Source: Mastigocoleus sp. MO_188.B34 (lineage in GTDB: Bacteria > Cyanobacteriota > Cyanobacteriia > Cyanobacteriales > Nostocaceae). From it: DNA of 41,042 nt. This document shows positions 7,412 to 17,185 of this stretch, piece after piece (position 1 is the stretch's first letter; every line of letters starts with the position of its first letter). The position numbers and the translations under genes are program-made. The notes below the pieces were generated by a model, which saw nothing but the letters and a program-made list of their open reading frames with translations, was not told the origin of the DNA and ran no database searches. The stretch spans positions 1 through 41,042 of the forward strand of contig NZ_JASJDK010000062.1 in assembly GCF_030065675.1 (NCBI RefSeq), in the 5' to 3' direction.

Positions 7412-10020
7412 AATGGATTGGTACCACCGCTCCAGTTAAAGTCGCTGATGCGAAAGCTAATACCACCTAACTCCAGAACAGGATTATAACGCAGGCTCAC
7501 ACCATAGGTACGACGACTATATTCCAAAATATAGTCAGTGCTGCGACTTTCCCCTGTATCAACATTAATAGATGTTTGAATGCCAAGGCGGAATGGACCA
7601 TATATTTGCTGGTTAATTCCCAGGTTAAGAACTCTATCGTCCACAAAGCGATCAAACAGGAAAGGAGATAAACCGTCGTTTAGACCTTGGGAGTAACTAA
7701 TATTAAAAGCTGTATAGTCAAATGCACGTCGAGAAAAATTACCAAACTGTCCTTGCAAACCGATACTACCAATCAAAACATTTTGACTATCACCATTAGA
7801 ATAAAAGCTACTAATACCTCTAACTCCGCCAATTGCGCGTATGTAGGGTACAACTGGATTGGCAGTATAACGAAGTCCTTTTTCTGCTGTTGGTGGTAAG
7901 GGTTTCCCTTGCCAAAGTAAAACACCACCCTCGAGTGCAGCACTGGCTTGTACGCGTCCTAGAGAAACGCGATTGTTGTCCCGGTCAACATCTAATAAGT
8001 CCAGCTGGTCGGTGTTAGCCTCAATAAGTTGAGCTCCACCTTGATATTTTAAATTAAAACCACTTTTCCCTAAGGGAATAACTGGAGAAGTAACTACACC
8101 CCCCAAACTACTTTGTACTGTTTGAAAACCAAGGGTCCCATTAAAAAGCCGATCGCGGTAACTATATTCTAAATTGGCAACATGACTATTATTAGGGTTT
8201 GCATTCGCACCCCCTAACACTCGTTTTAAGCGCAGGCTTGCTCGTAAATTATTTTCTATATCATTGAAATTAAAACTGGTTAGATCTCCAGAGCCTTTGA
8301 TTGTAGTCTTTCGATCTAGTACTCCACCGAGTTGGGTTTTTAAACCAAATAATCCTGCAAGATTGCCAGTACCCCCTTGAACGGCTTCTTGGGCAAAAAA
8401 CTGGGGAGTGAGACTAAGGCTAAAATTTTCTCTAACAATAGGTTGAAATTTTCGTTCAAAAAATAATCCCCCCCTGCGATCGCCATCAAAACCTAAAGAA
8501 ACAATTGCTGGTGTTGCATCTCTTTCGTTACGGTCTATGACCTGACTGTTACGGGGAATTGGTAAACTAAAACCTTGATCGAATACCAGGCGTTGTCCTT
8601 TAGTCTTTATTCGATCTCGCAGTGGAGTTTCTCTAGTTAAAGTTACTGTATTTGCCCTTAACTCAAGTTCTGGAGGTGAGAAGGGGTCATTAGTAATACG
8701 AACATCTCTGGCTTGGAATCCTCGAGGATAAAAATCTATTTTTTCAGCTTTAAATCGGAGACGGCGAACTTCACCACCTTGTTGTGTACTGGGAAGGCTT
8801 ACACCTCTACCAGAACTACCAAACCCAATATTAATTCCCCCAGGACTACTCACCGAAGTGAGAGGTTGATTGGTTCTTATTCTGTCACTTATGGGACGCG
8901 GAATGGCTCCACCTGGGTTCGCTCCATCGGAAGGAGAAGTAAAAGCTAAATCTGTGTTAGCTGTGGGAATAAAGATTTCCCCACTACCTCCATCTATTTC
9001 TCCGCTGTCCTGAATAAAGTTGTATGTGAATCGCTCTCCTCGTAGGACTTGATCTCCACGGGTTAATGCTACATTACCTTGACCAACTGCAATCAGATTA
9101 TCCAAATTAACTTGGAGTTGATCGGAGTCTACTACAGCACCATCAAATCTAACAATGACATTGCCCCTTGCGGTAATGACACGCCTTTGTTCGTCATATT
9201 CTTGCTTATCTGCAACTACTTCTATTATCCTGCGAGTTTCTGGGGTTCGATTAGTTGACGGTAGGTTGTTATTAGATCTTCCTGTTTGTGTTGGGGTGTT
9301 TTGCTCCTGGGAAATAGTAAATTTCTTTGGTAGCTTGACAGTTTCCTGGCGCGCCTTAAACCTTATAACCGGAAATGATGTGACTGATGCTTTCCGATCA
9401 TTACCCAGTTTATTTTGAGAGCTAAATTGAACTTTAGTCGGTGAAGTTGATTTTTTTAATAATGAGTTACTAGTTTTTGTAACTTGCTGATGATTTTTAG
9501 AAATATTAGTTTTTCTATCAGATAAAGTAATTTGTTGTGCAGGTAATAAAATTTCTGTTTTTTTAACTGCTTTTACAATTTCTTGATTTTTATTTTTTTC
9601 ACTGGAATCATTAACAGCAGAAGAAATCACACCATGAGAGCTAAGAGTTTGCGACCGGTAGTTTTCATGATTGATAGTTTCATGACCGATAGATAGTGGT
9701 TCGCCTAAAACAGATGCACTATTTAAATAAATTCGGGGAGAAAATTCTGTCGGGAAGCTTTCTGGTGCAGCAGGCGAAGCTGGAATTTGAGCAACTAAAT
9801 TAGAAGAAATTAAATTTTGTTGTCTAGATTTGAGTTTGCCAGATTTACTTGAAGAAGTGGATTTTTTCTTACGAGAAGATGCATATTTTTTTATTTCTGC
9901 CTTGGTATTAACCTTGGCAATTTTTATTCTCGATACTTCATTTATGACAATAGAAGAACTTTTAGATTCTAAATTTTCAAGTTTAGAAGGCGGTTGGGGC
10001 GGCAGAACTGGATGAAGCAT
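7399..10020 (-). CDS. Cyanobacterial LptD-like outer-membrane protein (LptA/OstA domain plus DUF3769 beta-barrel)
   Basis: It is predicted to be the outer-membrane lipopolysaccharide-assembly protein of cyanobacteria. Numbering from ATG 10020 (873 aa), residues 1-260 are proline- and serine/lysine-rich linker with no motifs. Residues about 263-340 form an OstA/LptA-type beta-jellyroll (VVADKQEYDEQRRVITARGN, then QLQVNLDNLIAVGQGNVALT). The rest alternates short hydrophobic and polar strands with many G, N and aromatic residues (for example FNLKYQGGAQ and GTNPFSDD at the end), typical of a beta-barrel. The open frame extends upstream to a TTG at 10062, but ATG 10020 is preferred because AGGT lies a few bases before it. 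With the longer start, residues MLLLGCLLAK could mimic a signal sequence. No conventional signal peptide is visible with the ATG start. The N-terminal linker is unusually long. Confidence 0.88.
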   Translation of the reverse strand: MLHPVLPPQPPSKLENLESKSSSIVINEVSRIKIAKVNTKAEIKKYASSRKKKSTSSSKSGKLKSRQQNLISSNLVAQIPASPAAPESFPTEFSPRIYLNSASVLGEPLSIGHETINHENYRSQTLSSHGVISSAVNDSSEKNKNQEIVKAVKKTEILLPAQQITLSDRKTNISKNHQQVTKTSNSLLKKSTSPTKVQFSSQNKLGNDRKASVTSFPVIRFKARQETVKLPKKFTISQEQNTPTQTGRSNNNLPSTNRTPETRRIIEVVADKQEYDEQRRVITARGNVIVRFDGAVVDSDQLQVNLDNLIAVGQGNVALTRGDQVLRGERFTYNFIQDSGEIDGGSGEIFIPTANTDLAFTSPSDGANPGGAIPRPISDRIRTNQPLTSVSSPGGINIGFGSSGRGVSLPSTQQGGEVRRLRFKAEKIDFYPRGFQARDVRITNDPFSPPELELRANTVTLTRETPLRDRIKTKGQRLVFDQGFSLPIPRNSQVIDRNERDATPAIVSLGFDGDRRGGLFFERKFQPIVRENFSLSLTPQFFAQEAVQGGTGNLAGLFGLKTQLGGVLDRKTTIKGSGDLTSFNFNDIENNLRASLRLKRVLGGANANPNNSHVANLEYSYRDRLFNGTLGFQTVQSSLGGVVTSPVIPLGKSGFNLKYQGGAQLIEANTDQLDLLDVDRDNNRVSLGRVQASAALEGGVLLWQGKPLPPTAEKGLRYTANPVVPYIRAIGGVRGISSFYSNGDSQNVLIGSIGLQGQFGNFSRRAFDYTAFNISYSQGLNDGLSPFLFDRFVDDRVLNLGINQQIYGPFRLGIQTSINVDTGESRSTDYILEYSRRTYGVSLRYNPVLELGGISFRISDFNWSGGTNPFSDD

Positions 10021-10222
10021 ATTTACCTGTAATTTAGCTAACAAACAGCCAAGTAGAAGCAAATTATAAGCCGGAAGGAATTATAAAATTTTCCCTCCGA
10101 CAATAAATTTTGCCTATCCTACTCTCCATAGGAGGTGTGAGAAGCAAATCTAGGACAAGCCATCTCCAGGACTTAAATCTGTATTCCGCCTTATGGCAGT
10201 TTTGGATAATTTGTTTTATTTA

Positions 10223-10339
10223 TTACTCCATATCCTGACGTCCGGGGTTACGAGCTGGGTCACCGGACAAAAATCCAAAGATAAACAAGGATAAAAACAA
10301 ACCAACCACGATATAAACAGCGATTTTTAAAGTCAGCAT
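10223..10339 (-). CDS. psbI: Photosystem II reaction centre protein I
   Basis: The 38-residue product begins [20 protein letters not shown], a single membrane helix, and ends with the conserved [17 protein letters not shown] tail. Length and tail match PsbI, the small PSII subunit next to D1 and CP43 that assists early assembly. It stands alone: the LptD-like gene starts about 200 bases downstream on the same strand, and no gene lies within 780 bases upstream. TAGGAGATG-type sequence just before the start (AGGAGATG, read on the minus strand) supplies a good ribosome binding site. Confidence 0.97.
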   Translation of the reverse strand: MLTLKIAVYIVVGLFLSLFIFGFLSGDPARNPGRQDME

Positions 10340-11119
10340 AGAAACATCTCCTACAGGTATGAGAAGCTTTTTGTATCTGGGATGCAGAAAAAGTTGCTCT
10401 TATATCTTACCCAAATCTCATCCCTTTTTTTATAGAAGAGTTAGTCGAACGATATTTTGATGTTATTTTTGAGTACTTTTAGGTACTAAACTGAAACTAT
10501 GATTTAGCGATCGAGAAAGTTTGGTACTTTTTGCATATCGCTTTGGGTGGTTGAGTTTCTGTACCAATTCATAACACCGATCGTCATTTGCTTAAGTCTA
10601 GAATGCTGCAACAGATATTTTCCCAGAAGGACTTAACTATAGATGCTTCCTAAACACAAACTCCAAAAATGTGGCACAAATAAGTCAAACATTTTCAAAG
10701 CTGAGCCCATTCACAACTTTAATGTCGCAACCCAAACAAAATGTCCGATTTATCTTGGCTAGAAGTATAACTTCTAGTAAATATTCTGACGGTCTCTCAC
10801 AATATAGGTTTCCATAAATAACAAGAGCTACTTAACTGGGAATATCTACAGCAAATAGAAGTCAAAAGTCAAGAAGAATTACGCTTCATAACTGGAAAAT
10901 CGGGTCAGACTCTACAGGATTTCAACCTGCTTGTCATTATTTCTAAAATTTACCCCATACCTTATTGACTTGTGACCTGCTGTGATACCACTTCCCACAT
11001 CTAAATGCTTTGAATGACTAGTTTAGCTTAACTAAATTTTATGCATACTGAGCCCTAGTAACAATCAAGCTTGGATACAAATTTCCAATATAGAGAATCT
11101 AACCTTGATAACTTATTTA
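10340..11119. other. Non-coding stretch between psbI and the acetyltransferase gene
   Basis: I see no convincing gene, tRNA or repeat in these 780 bases. The right half of the psbI promoter region must lie here (upstream of 10339 on the minus strand). Base composition is less extreme than in the next gap. Confidence 0.5.
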
Positions 11120-11887
11120 TCAAACTTGAGAAGACTTATGGTGTTGGTTTTCTTCCTTTGATAAAAAAGTATGGGACAGTTTTTCTTGCTCCAAAGTCCA
11201 CAATTCTTTAGATTTTCGACTTTTAATGACTCGCGCGGGAGTTCCTACAGCCACGGAGTAAGCAGGAATATCTTTCGTTACAACTGCTCCTGCACCAATT
11301 ACACTTCCTTGACCAATTGTTACTCCATCTAGTACTGTCACAGCATGACCAAGCCAACAATCATCTTCGATGGTAATTCCTTTACTCGTAACACCTTGCT
11401 CGGTTATATTGCGGTTAGGATCGGAAAAATTATGATTATTGGCAAAAATACCAACATGGGCTGCTATTAAACAGCTTTTACCAATTACAATATCTCCAGG
11501 TCCTGCAATACAAACACCAGGTCCAATAAAAGTTTTCTCTTTTACACGTACTGAGGTATGTACCAAAGCTCCTATGTCAACGTTTCGCTCAATTGCAACT
11601 TGACTTTCAAAAATAATTTTATTGTTTTGGTGACCTCTTGCATCTAGGCGAGCGCCTTTAAAAATATGTACGCCATCAGCCACTTCCATATTAGATGCGT
11701 TGAGAAATTCCACTCCTTCTTGAATATATACAGAATTTCCAATTCGCCCGAAAATAGTTTTATAGCCAAAGTTACGTAATTTGTTTCCAAGAGCGATGGC
11801 TGGAACATCCCTCAGAGATGTTAATACTAAGAGTTCTTGTAAACGCTTAAACTTGGAAAAAGATTTTTGATTATCCATAACATTCAT
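11120..11887 (-). CDS. Hexapeptide-repeat O-acetyltransferase (left-handed beta-helix family)
   Basis: It is predicted to be a trimeric acetyl- or acyl-transferase acting on a sugar or polysaccharide precursor in the cytoplasm. The body of the protein is made of [LIV]-G-x4 hexapeptides, for example VIGKSCLIAAHVGIFANNHN and later ITIEDDCWLGHAVTVLDGVT, IGQGSVIGAGAVVTKDIPAY. It ends in the family signature SVAVGTPARVIKSRK. The histidine in FANNHNFSDP is the expected catalytic residue, as in maltose/galactoside acetyltransferases and WcaF-like enzymes. The frame is open upstream to a TTG at 11926. I prefer ATG 11887 (255 aa), with ATG 11878 also possible. It has no close neighbours, so the substrate cannot be inferred from context. 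Confidence 0.88.
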   Translation of the reverse strand: MNVMDNQKSFSKFKRLQELLVLTSLRDVPAIALGNKLRNFGYKTIFGRIGNSVYIQEGVEFLNASNMEVADGVHIFKGARLDARGHQNNKIIFESQVAIERNVDIGALVHTSVRVKEKTFIGPGVCIAGPGDIVIGKSCLIAAHVGIFANNHNFSDPNRNITEQGVTSKGITIEDDCWLGHAVTVLDGVTIGQGSVIGAGAVVTKDIPAYSVAVGTPARVIKSRKSKELWTLEQEKLSHTFLSKEENQHHKSSQV

Positions 11888-13058
11888 TAGCTTATTTTTG
11901 TTGTCGATAAATTTACCAAGTATCAATTTTTATTTTTTGACTTTAGACCGATTTTTTAAATTTTTTCTAGTAACTGTATTTTGTAATTAAAAGTTTGTTT
12001 TATTTTTTTATTATGTGGTGGTCATATATATCATTTATCCTGACATGTCGAACTGTATTATTCTCAGATCATACTAAAATTAGATTTAAACATCCTCACA
12101 TTAAATTAAATTTAAATATATTCATGAACAGTTATGTATGAGAAGATTTTGGAAAAACTGATGATTTAGAGTTTTACCTAAAGTATCAATTACGTTTAAT
12201 ATTATGTGCTTTCAATATTAAATGACAACAGATTTTTAAATATTTATCCCAAGTCTAAAGTATATTGATATTAATAAGTTCATAATTAGAATAAAACAAA
12301 TTTTTCCTCATAATGACAATAAGTTTTAGCGACATTAAAAATAACCAAAATTCGATATAATAATTAATGTATGTAAGCTATTCAACGATCTATTTTCATT
12401 ACTGAGGATGTTTTGTTTTACTTATTTTTTATAATTATAATGCAATTTAAATCTGAGGCTAATATTTTCTATTAGTTCATTAAATATCCACTTTTTACTC
12501 AAAAATATACAATTCTTATTTTCAAAGCTATATTTAATAACTAATAGTTCATAATTTTTGATGAGAATATAAGCCGTGAATAAAATCTGAAATAGATATC
12601 CAGATATCTTATTCCAGTTTTGAGAGATTCACATAAATATTACTTCACTCTTTAATCTGCATTTTGAGTTGTAGTTAAAATAGTGGATTAACAATTGTAA
12701 AATTTTAATAGCTTCATGTGAAATAGGTTATCGACTTGTATCTATCTCTATTCAAACTTATTCAATTTAATTAGTGGTTATGAGCTAATTGAGCTTTTAT
12801 TACTAGTTGTAATTAATACAAATTAACTGCTAGCCAAAACAACAATTAAAATTCACTGCTTCAGGAATAATTAACTGTACTAGCACATACTAGGTATGTA
12901 TTCAATCAACTGTTTTTCTTACACTAGCGTAAAAAAAAGCTACATTGAACAATTTCATCATAAATTTATATGAATCATCAATTCATATTGCATAAATATT
13001 TGTTCTTAACTGCATAAAATACTACTAATAGTATATATATTATTACTGAAATAAGTAT
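11888..13058. other. Long AT-rich non-coding region
   Basis: About 1.17 kb with very high A/T content and stop codons in all frames. I see no gene here. A perfect 8-bp inverted repeat, ATATGAAT/ATTCATAT (12968-12988, 5-base loop), lies about 70 bases beyond the menF stop and could shape the menF transcript end, although it has no G/C. No repeat family member or mobile-element remnant was recognised. Confidence 0.5.
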
Positions 13059-14474
13059 TTACACTAATGCTTTTAATAAAGCTTGGAGTTTCAGTTGAAT
13101 TTCTGCAATTTCTTTATCAGGATCGGAGCCAGCCACTATTCCAGCACCAGCATAAAGTCTAGCGTGATCGCCATCAATGAGTGCAGAACGGATACCAACA
13201 ACAAAATCACTATTACCGAGTAAGTCTATCCAACCAAGAGGTGCGGCATAAAGACCCCTTTCAAAATTTTCATAGCGGCGAATTTCGTTACCAGCTAAAT
13301 CTGGTGCAGTTCCTGCAACTGCAGGAGTAGGATGTAATCTTGCCACAATCTGCAGAGGATGGACATTTTGAGGAATTGTTGCTCGAATCGGAGTCCACAA
13401 ATGTTGAATGTTAGATAACCGTCGTAGACGTGGTTTTAATATTTCGGGAGACAAGCCGAGTTCAGATAAACTTTGAGTAATAAAATCAATAACTAAAGAG
13501 TGCTCGTGCCTTTCTTTTTGACTATTAATTAATCTATCTGCACTAGCAGCATCTTCAGTAGGTGTTTGACCTCGAGGCGCACTTCCTGCTAGCGCATCAG
13601 TAATTAACTGATTTTTGCGAATACTAATTAAACGTTCTGGACTCGCACCAATAAAATTTTGTCCTTTGCCGTTACTAGTAGAAAAAATATAACAATTAGG
13701 ATGTAAGTAACGTAAATTTATTAATGATTGAAATAAATCAAAATTACGATTAGAACTAACATCTAAGGCATTTGCTAAAACAATTTTATTTAAATAATTG
13801 GAATTGATAGCATTTAGTGCAGATAATATTGAAATTTTAAATTCATTTGGGTCAGTTACAGCTTTTTTTATATACTTATTACTCTCTAATAAATTAATTT
13901 CAATATTATGTTTTAAATTAGAAATTTTCTGAATTTTGTCCCAGATTTTTTCGATTGTTTTATGAATATCTACTCTGGCATCAATAATAAGATTTGCGAC
14001 TAACGTGCATTTTCCACGATTATATGATATTTGCCAACGTGGTAAAAATATATTAGCTTCAGCGAAAGGATAGTTTTGGTTGATATTTCGGTCGAAAAAA
14101 CCGAAGCTACAAAAAAAAACAGGAAAAGATTGTAAAGAATTATCTTGGGGAAAATAAATTATTTTCTGTCTGCATTCTTCGATAAAGTATTCAGATTGTT
14201 TAAACCTTTCTTTACCAGTTATTTCTAATTTTTTTATCGCTCCCATAGCTGCAATAGCTTCTTTTTGACTTGGATCTTGCCAGTAAAAATTTATTTGGCA
14301 TTCTGATGCTAAATTGGCAAATATAGTTAGAGGATCGACTGGTTTAATTTCTAAAGAAATATTTGCTATTCTTTGGCAATTATTTTTTAGACAATACTGC
14401 TGCGCTGCTAACAAAAAATTGTATAGCTCCTTATTACATATCAAAAAATCGGCAGTGCATGGTGAAACTGTCAT
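13059..14474 (-). CDS. menF: Isochorismate synthase (phylloquinone/menaquinone pathway)
   Basis: It converts chorismate to isochorismate, the committed step of phylloquinone (vitamin K1) synthesis for photosystem I. The product has 471 residues. The N-terminal half is variable, and the chorismate-binding domain occupies about residues 205-465. It carries the family signatures GASPERL (276-282), TDALAGSAPRG (292-302), the ERHEHSLVIDFI helix, HLWTPIRA, LHPTPAVAGTAP, and GLYAAPLGWID near the C-terminus. The NADPH- or aromatic-amination motifs of pabB/trpE were not seen, and the lone-domain architecture fits MenF/EntC. ATG 14474 is preferred over the in-frame TTG at 14483. The gene is divergent from menA and heads the men gene cluster. 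EntC-type use for a siderophore is unlikely given these neighbours. Confidence 0.95.
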   Translation of the reverse strand: MTVSPCTADFLICNKELYNFLLAAQQYCLKNNCQRIANISLEIKPVDPLTIFANLASECQINFYWQDPSQKEAIAAMGAIKKLEITGKERFKQSEYFIEECRQKIIYFPQDNSLQSFPVFFCSFGFFDRNINQNYPFAEANIFLPRWQISYNRGKCTLVANLIIDARVDIHKTIEKIWDKIQKISNLKHNIEINLLESNKYIKKAVTDPNEFKISILSALNAINSNYLNKIVLANALDVSSNRNFDLFQSLINLRYLHPNCYIFSTSNGKGQNFIGASPERLISIRKNQLITDALAGSAPRGQTPTEDAASADRLINSQKERHEHSLVIDFITQSLSELGLSPEILKPRLRRLSNIQHLWTPIRATIPQNVHPLQIVARLHPTPAVAGTAPDLAGNEIRRYENFERGLYAAPLGWIDLLGNSDFVVGIRSALIDGDHARLYAGAGIVAGSDPDKEIAEIQLKLQALLKALV

Positions 14475-14796
14475 GTGTCGCAAGAAGAGTAAATTTTTTT
14501 AAAGTTAGCTTCCATAATAGTCATAGTTCATGGTCGTATTTCTACAGGTAACACAAATAAATACCATTTAACGACCATAGACTGTTGCCTGGTTATTATG
14601 TTTTTGCCATACTTTATAATGCCTTGCTCTCAAGTCGGTTGCAAGATAAAGTTGATTGCGAAAAAAGTCAAGCTATTATCAACTATTTTATGACATTCAT
14701 CTAATATTAAAAGTTTATGCGAAAAACCTGTTTATTTTCAAACCATCTCAACTTGAGCAAATAGACAATGCATAGTAATTTAATTAATTACGACAA
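14475..14796. promoter_or_regulatory. Divergent promoter region menF / menA
   Basis: These 322 bases separate two divergent genes of one pathway, so both promoters must lie here. I see no gene, no strong operator-like palindrome and no recognisable riboswitch. Confidence 0.4.
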
Positions 14797-15702
14797 ATGA
14801 CAAAAGAATTAATTTCATATCCTAAAAGAAAACTATGGATGGCAGCTATTAAACCGCCAATGTACAGTGTTGCAATTGTACCAATTTGGGTAGGAAGTGC
14901 AGTTGCTTTTTGGGAAACTAAAATTTTCAATGAGGCAGTTTTTTATACTTTTTTGGTGTCAGCAATTTTTATTCTTGCTTGGGAAAATTTAAGTAATGAT
15001 GTGTTTGATTCAGAAACTGGAATCGATCAAAATAAACACCATTCTCTAGTGAATTTAACAGATAATAAACTATTAGTTTTCTGGCTGGGAAATTTATTTT
15101 TGTTCTTGGGTTTATTAGGAATTATTATCATTTCATACTGGCAGCAAGATATCACTGTAATTGGGATAATTTTATTGTGCTGCTTTTTAGGTTATCTGTA
15201 TCAAGGACCTCCTTTCCGTTTGGGTTACAGAGGTATGGGGGAGATTCTTTGCTTTTTTGCATTTGGTCCTTTGGGTGTGGATGCAGCGTATTATAGTCAA
15301 ACTCAAACTATATCAATCAAAAGTTTTACAGCTTCAATTATTGTTGGAATTGCAACTAGTTTGATTTTATTTTGTTCCCATTTTCATCAAGTCGAGGATG
15401 ATTCAATTGCTGGGAAGCGATCGCCGATTGTCAGAATGGGGACACAAACATCCGCCAAAGTTCTTAAATGGTTTACTGGAAGTATTTACGCCACAACTTT
15501 AGGCTTCGTAGCTTGGGGTTTTTTTCCAGTTTGGACTTTACTAAGTTGGATAAGCTTACCTTTTGGGTTTCAATTATGTCGACACGTCGGGGAAAATCAC
15601 GACCAACCAGAGAAAGTCAGTAACAGTAAATTTATTGCAGTAGCAGTACATTTTTGGAGTTGTTTGCTATTTGGTTTGGGCTTTTTTCTCCCTGTTGGGT
15701 AA
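14797..15702 (+). CDS. menA: 1,4-dihydroxy-2-naphthoate phytyltransferase
   Basis: This integral membrane prenyltransferase joins phytyl diphosphate to 1,4-dihydroxy-2-naphthoate, giving demethylphylloquinone. The product has 301 residues with about eight hydrophobic segments. The prenyl-diphosphate-binding motif NLSNDVFDSETGID (residues 64-77, D68 and D71) and the second acidic motif HQVEDDSIAGKRSP place it in the UbiA superfamily. GYRGMGEILCFFAFGPLG is typical of MenA/ABC4. In cyanobacteria the preferred substrate is phytyl diphosphate. It is the first gene of a plus-strand series menA-menC-menE, with about 200 and 275 bases between genes, so these need not form a single tight operon. Confidence 0.95.
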   Translation: MTKELISYPKRKLWMAAIKPPMYSVAIVPIWVGSAVAFWETKIFNEAVFYTFLVSAIFILAWENLSNDVFDSETGIDQNKHHSLVNLTDNKLLVFWLGNLFLFLGLLGIIIISYWQQDITVIGIILLCCFLGYLYQGPPFRLGYRGMGEILCFFAFGPLGVDAAYYSQTQTISIKSFTASIIVGIATSLILFCSHFHQVEDDSIAGKRSPIVRMGTQTSAKVLKWFTGSIYATTLGFVAWGFFPVWTLLSWISLPFGFQLCRHVGENHDQPEKVSNSKFIAVAVHFWSCLLFGLGFFLPVG

Positions 15703-15900
15703 AATAACTGTCAATTTTGAAATATTTTCCAGAATCCAATATTTCCTAAATTCCAATATTTCTAAACTCTAAAACTAAACTCCAAAATTTTCCTAATTCC
15801 CAAACAACTATTTTCAAGAAGATTGATATACCTGCAGTATTTGTAATCTAGTCATAAATTAAGTTATCAATCTTACAAATAGTCGGGATAAATTCTCAAT

Positions 15901-16911
15901 ATGCTTTATAGGTTTGAATTTCGTCCTTATCAGCGGAAGTTTTCAATTCCTTTGCAAACTAGTCATGGAATGTGGGATATTCGTCAGGGTATTATCCTCC
16001 GTCTTCAAGACGAAACCGATCAAATTGGGTGGGGAGAAATTGCTCCAATTGAATGGTTTGGTTCAGAAAGTTTTCCAGAAGCTTTAGATTTTTGTAAGCA
16101 ACTACCAAACATAATATCTTCGGAGCTCATCTGTGGAATCCCAGATAAGTTACCAGCTTGTCAATCTGGTTTTGAAAGCGCTTGGGAAATAGCAACAGGT
16201 AATTGGAAACCACAAGCAAAGTATATTGATGGTTTACAGAAAGATTTTCCTTCTTCTTGTAATCAAGATTTAACTTACAGTGCTTTATTACCAGCAGGAA
16301 GACAAGTATTAGAAAAGTATCTCCAACTTTTGGAAGCTGGATATCGCACTTTTAAGTGGAAAATAGGAGTCTACCCAGTAATAGAGGAAATATCTATCCT
16401 AAAAGTATTAGCACGCAAATTACCTGCTGATGTTAAGTTACGTCTGGATGCTAATGGTGGGCTAACTTATGAAGAAACTATTTTGTGGTTGAAAACTTGC
16501 GATCGCATTAACAGTGAATCTGAATTTCCCCTCACAATAGAATTTATCGAGCAGCCATTAGCACCAAAAAATTTTGAAATAATGCTGGATTTGAGTAGTA
16601 GTTATACAACCCCGATAGCCTTAGATGAATCAGTTGCGACTCTACGACAATTAAAAGCTTGCTATGAAAAAGGTTGGCGAGAAATTTTTGTAGTTAAACC
16701 AGGAATTATTGGTTCGCGATCGCAGTTACGTCAGTTTTACCAACAGAATGAAATTGATATTGTATTTTCATCAGTTTTTGAGACTATTGTTGGGAAAGAA
16801 GCTGCTTTACAAATAGCGAATGAGTTATCGCGAAAAAAAAGAGCATTAGGTTTTGGAATTAAACACTATTTCACAGACCCAGAAGAAGATTGGCTAAATA
16901 ATTTTTGGTAA
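15901..16911 (+). CDS. menC: o-Succinylbenzoate synthase
   Basis: This enolase-superfamily enzyme dehydrates SHCHC (2-succinyl-6-hydroxy-2,4-cyclohexadiene-1-carboxylate) to o-succinylbenzoate. The 336-residue protein has the N-terminal capping domain (GWGEIAPIEWFGSESF) and the barrel with the catalytic K-x-K (FKWK, K152 and K154). The metal ligands are D183 (RLDANGG), E214 (IEFIEQPL) and D243 (ALDES), with the second lysine K266 in VVKPGIIG. All key residues of the family are present. It lies between menA and menE, which supports the OSBS assignment over dipeptide epimerase or other muconate-lactonising relatives. Confidence 0.95.
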   Translation: MLYRFEFRPYQRKFSIPLQTSHGMWDIRQGIILRLQDETDQIGWGEIAPIEWFGSESFPEALDFCKQLPNIISSELICGIPDKLPACQSGFESAWEIATGNWKPQAKYIDGLQKDFPSSCNQDLTYSALLPAGRQVLEKYLQLLEAGYRTFKWKIGVYPVIEEISILKVLARKLPADVKLRLDANGGLTYEETILWLKTCDRINSESEFPLTIEFIEQPLAPKNFEIMLDLSSSYTTPIALDESVATLRQLKACYEKGWREIFVVKPGIIGSRSQLRQFYQQNEIDIVFSSVFETIVGKEAALQIANELSRKKRALGFGIKHYFTDPEEDWLNNFW

Positions 16912-16917
16912 ATCAGT

Positions 16918-17135
16918 CCCCATATGATATGACGCTATGCGACGAAGAACTACAAGTGGTTGGCTGACTCCCTCCCGGCTTGCGTGTACGTAGGTCATAA
17001 AATACAGCGTCTGATAGCGACCAAAAGCTTATTATTTATAGGTTTGAGCGTATCTACAACGTTAGCGGAACCGTAAGTTAGCAGTTCCGCAGGTAGCGCA
17101 GCTATAAGCCTCTAGGATGTCCGTAGGACAAACAT
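16918..17135. repeat. Dispersed palindromic repeat, copy A (between menC and menE)
   Basis: This copy shares a core with copy B in the next-but-one gap. Positions 17072-17099 and 19233-19260 match at 23 of 28 bases, and both are followed by a GTCC-GTR-GGAC hairpin (here within TGTCCGTAGGACA). Both copies also open with CCCATATG followed by similar sequence. It contains several small stem-loops and is less AT-rich than its surroundings. It fits the short palindromic repeats that are scattered between genes in filamentous cyanobacteria. No coding capacity or transposase was seen. Confidence 0.6.
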
Positions 17136-17185
17136 CATTAGTTAACTTTCTAACTTAATTACGTATTGCGATAAAAGTTTCAAAT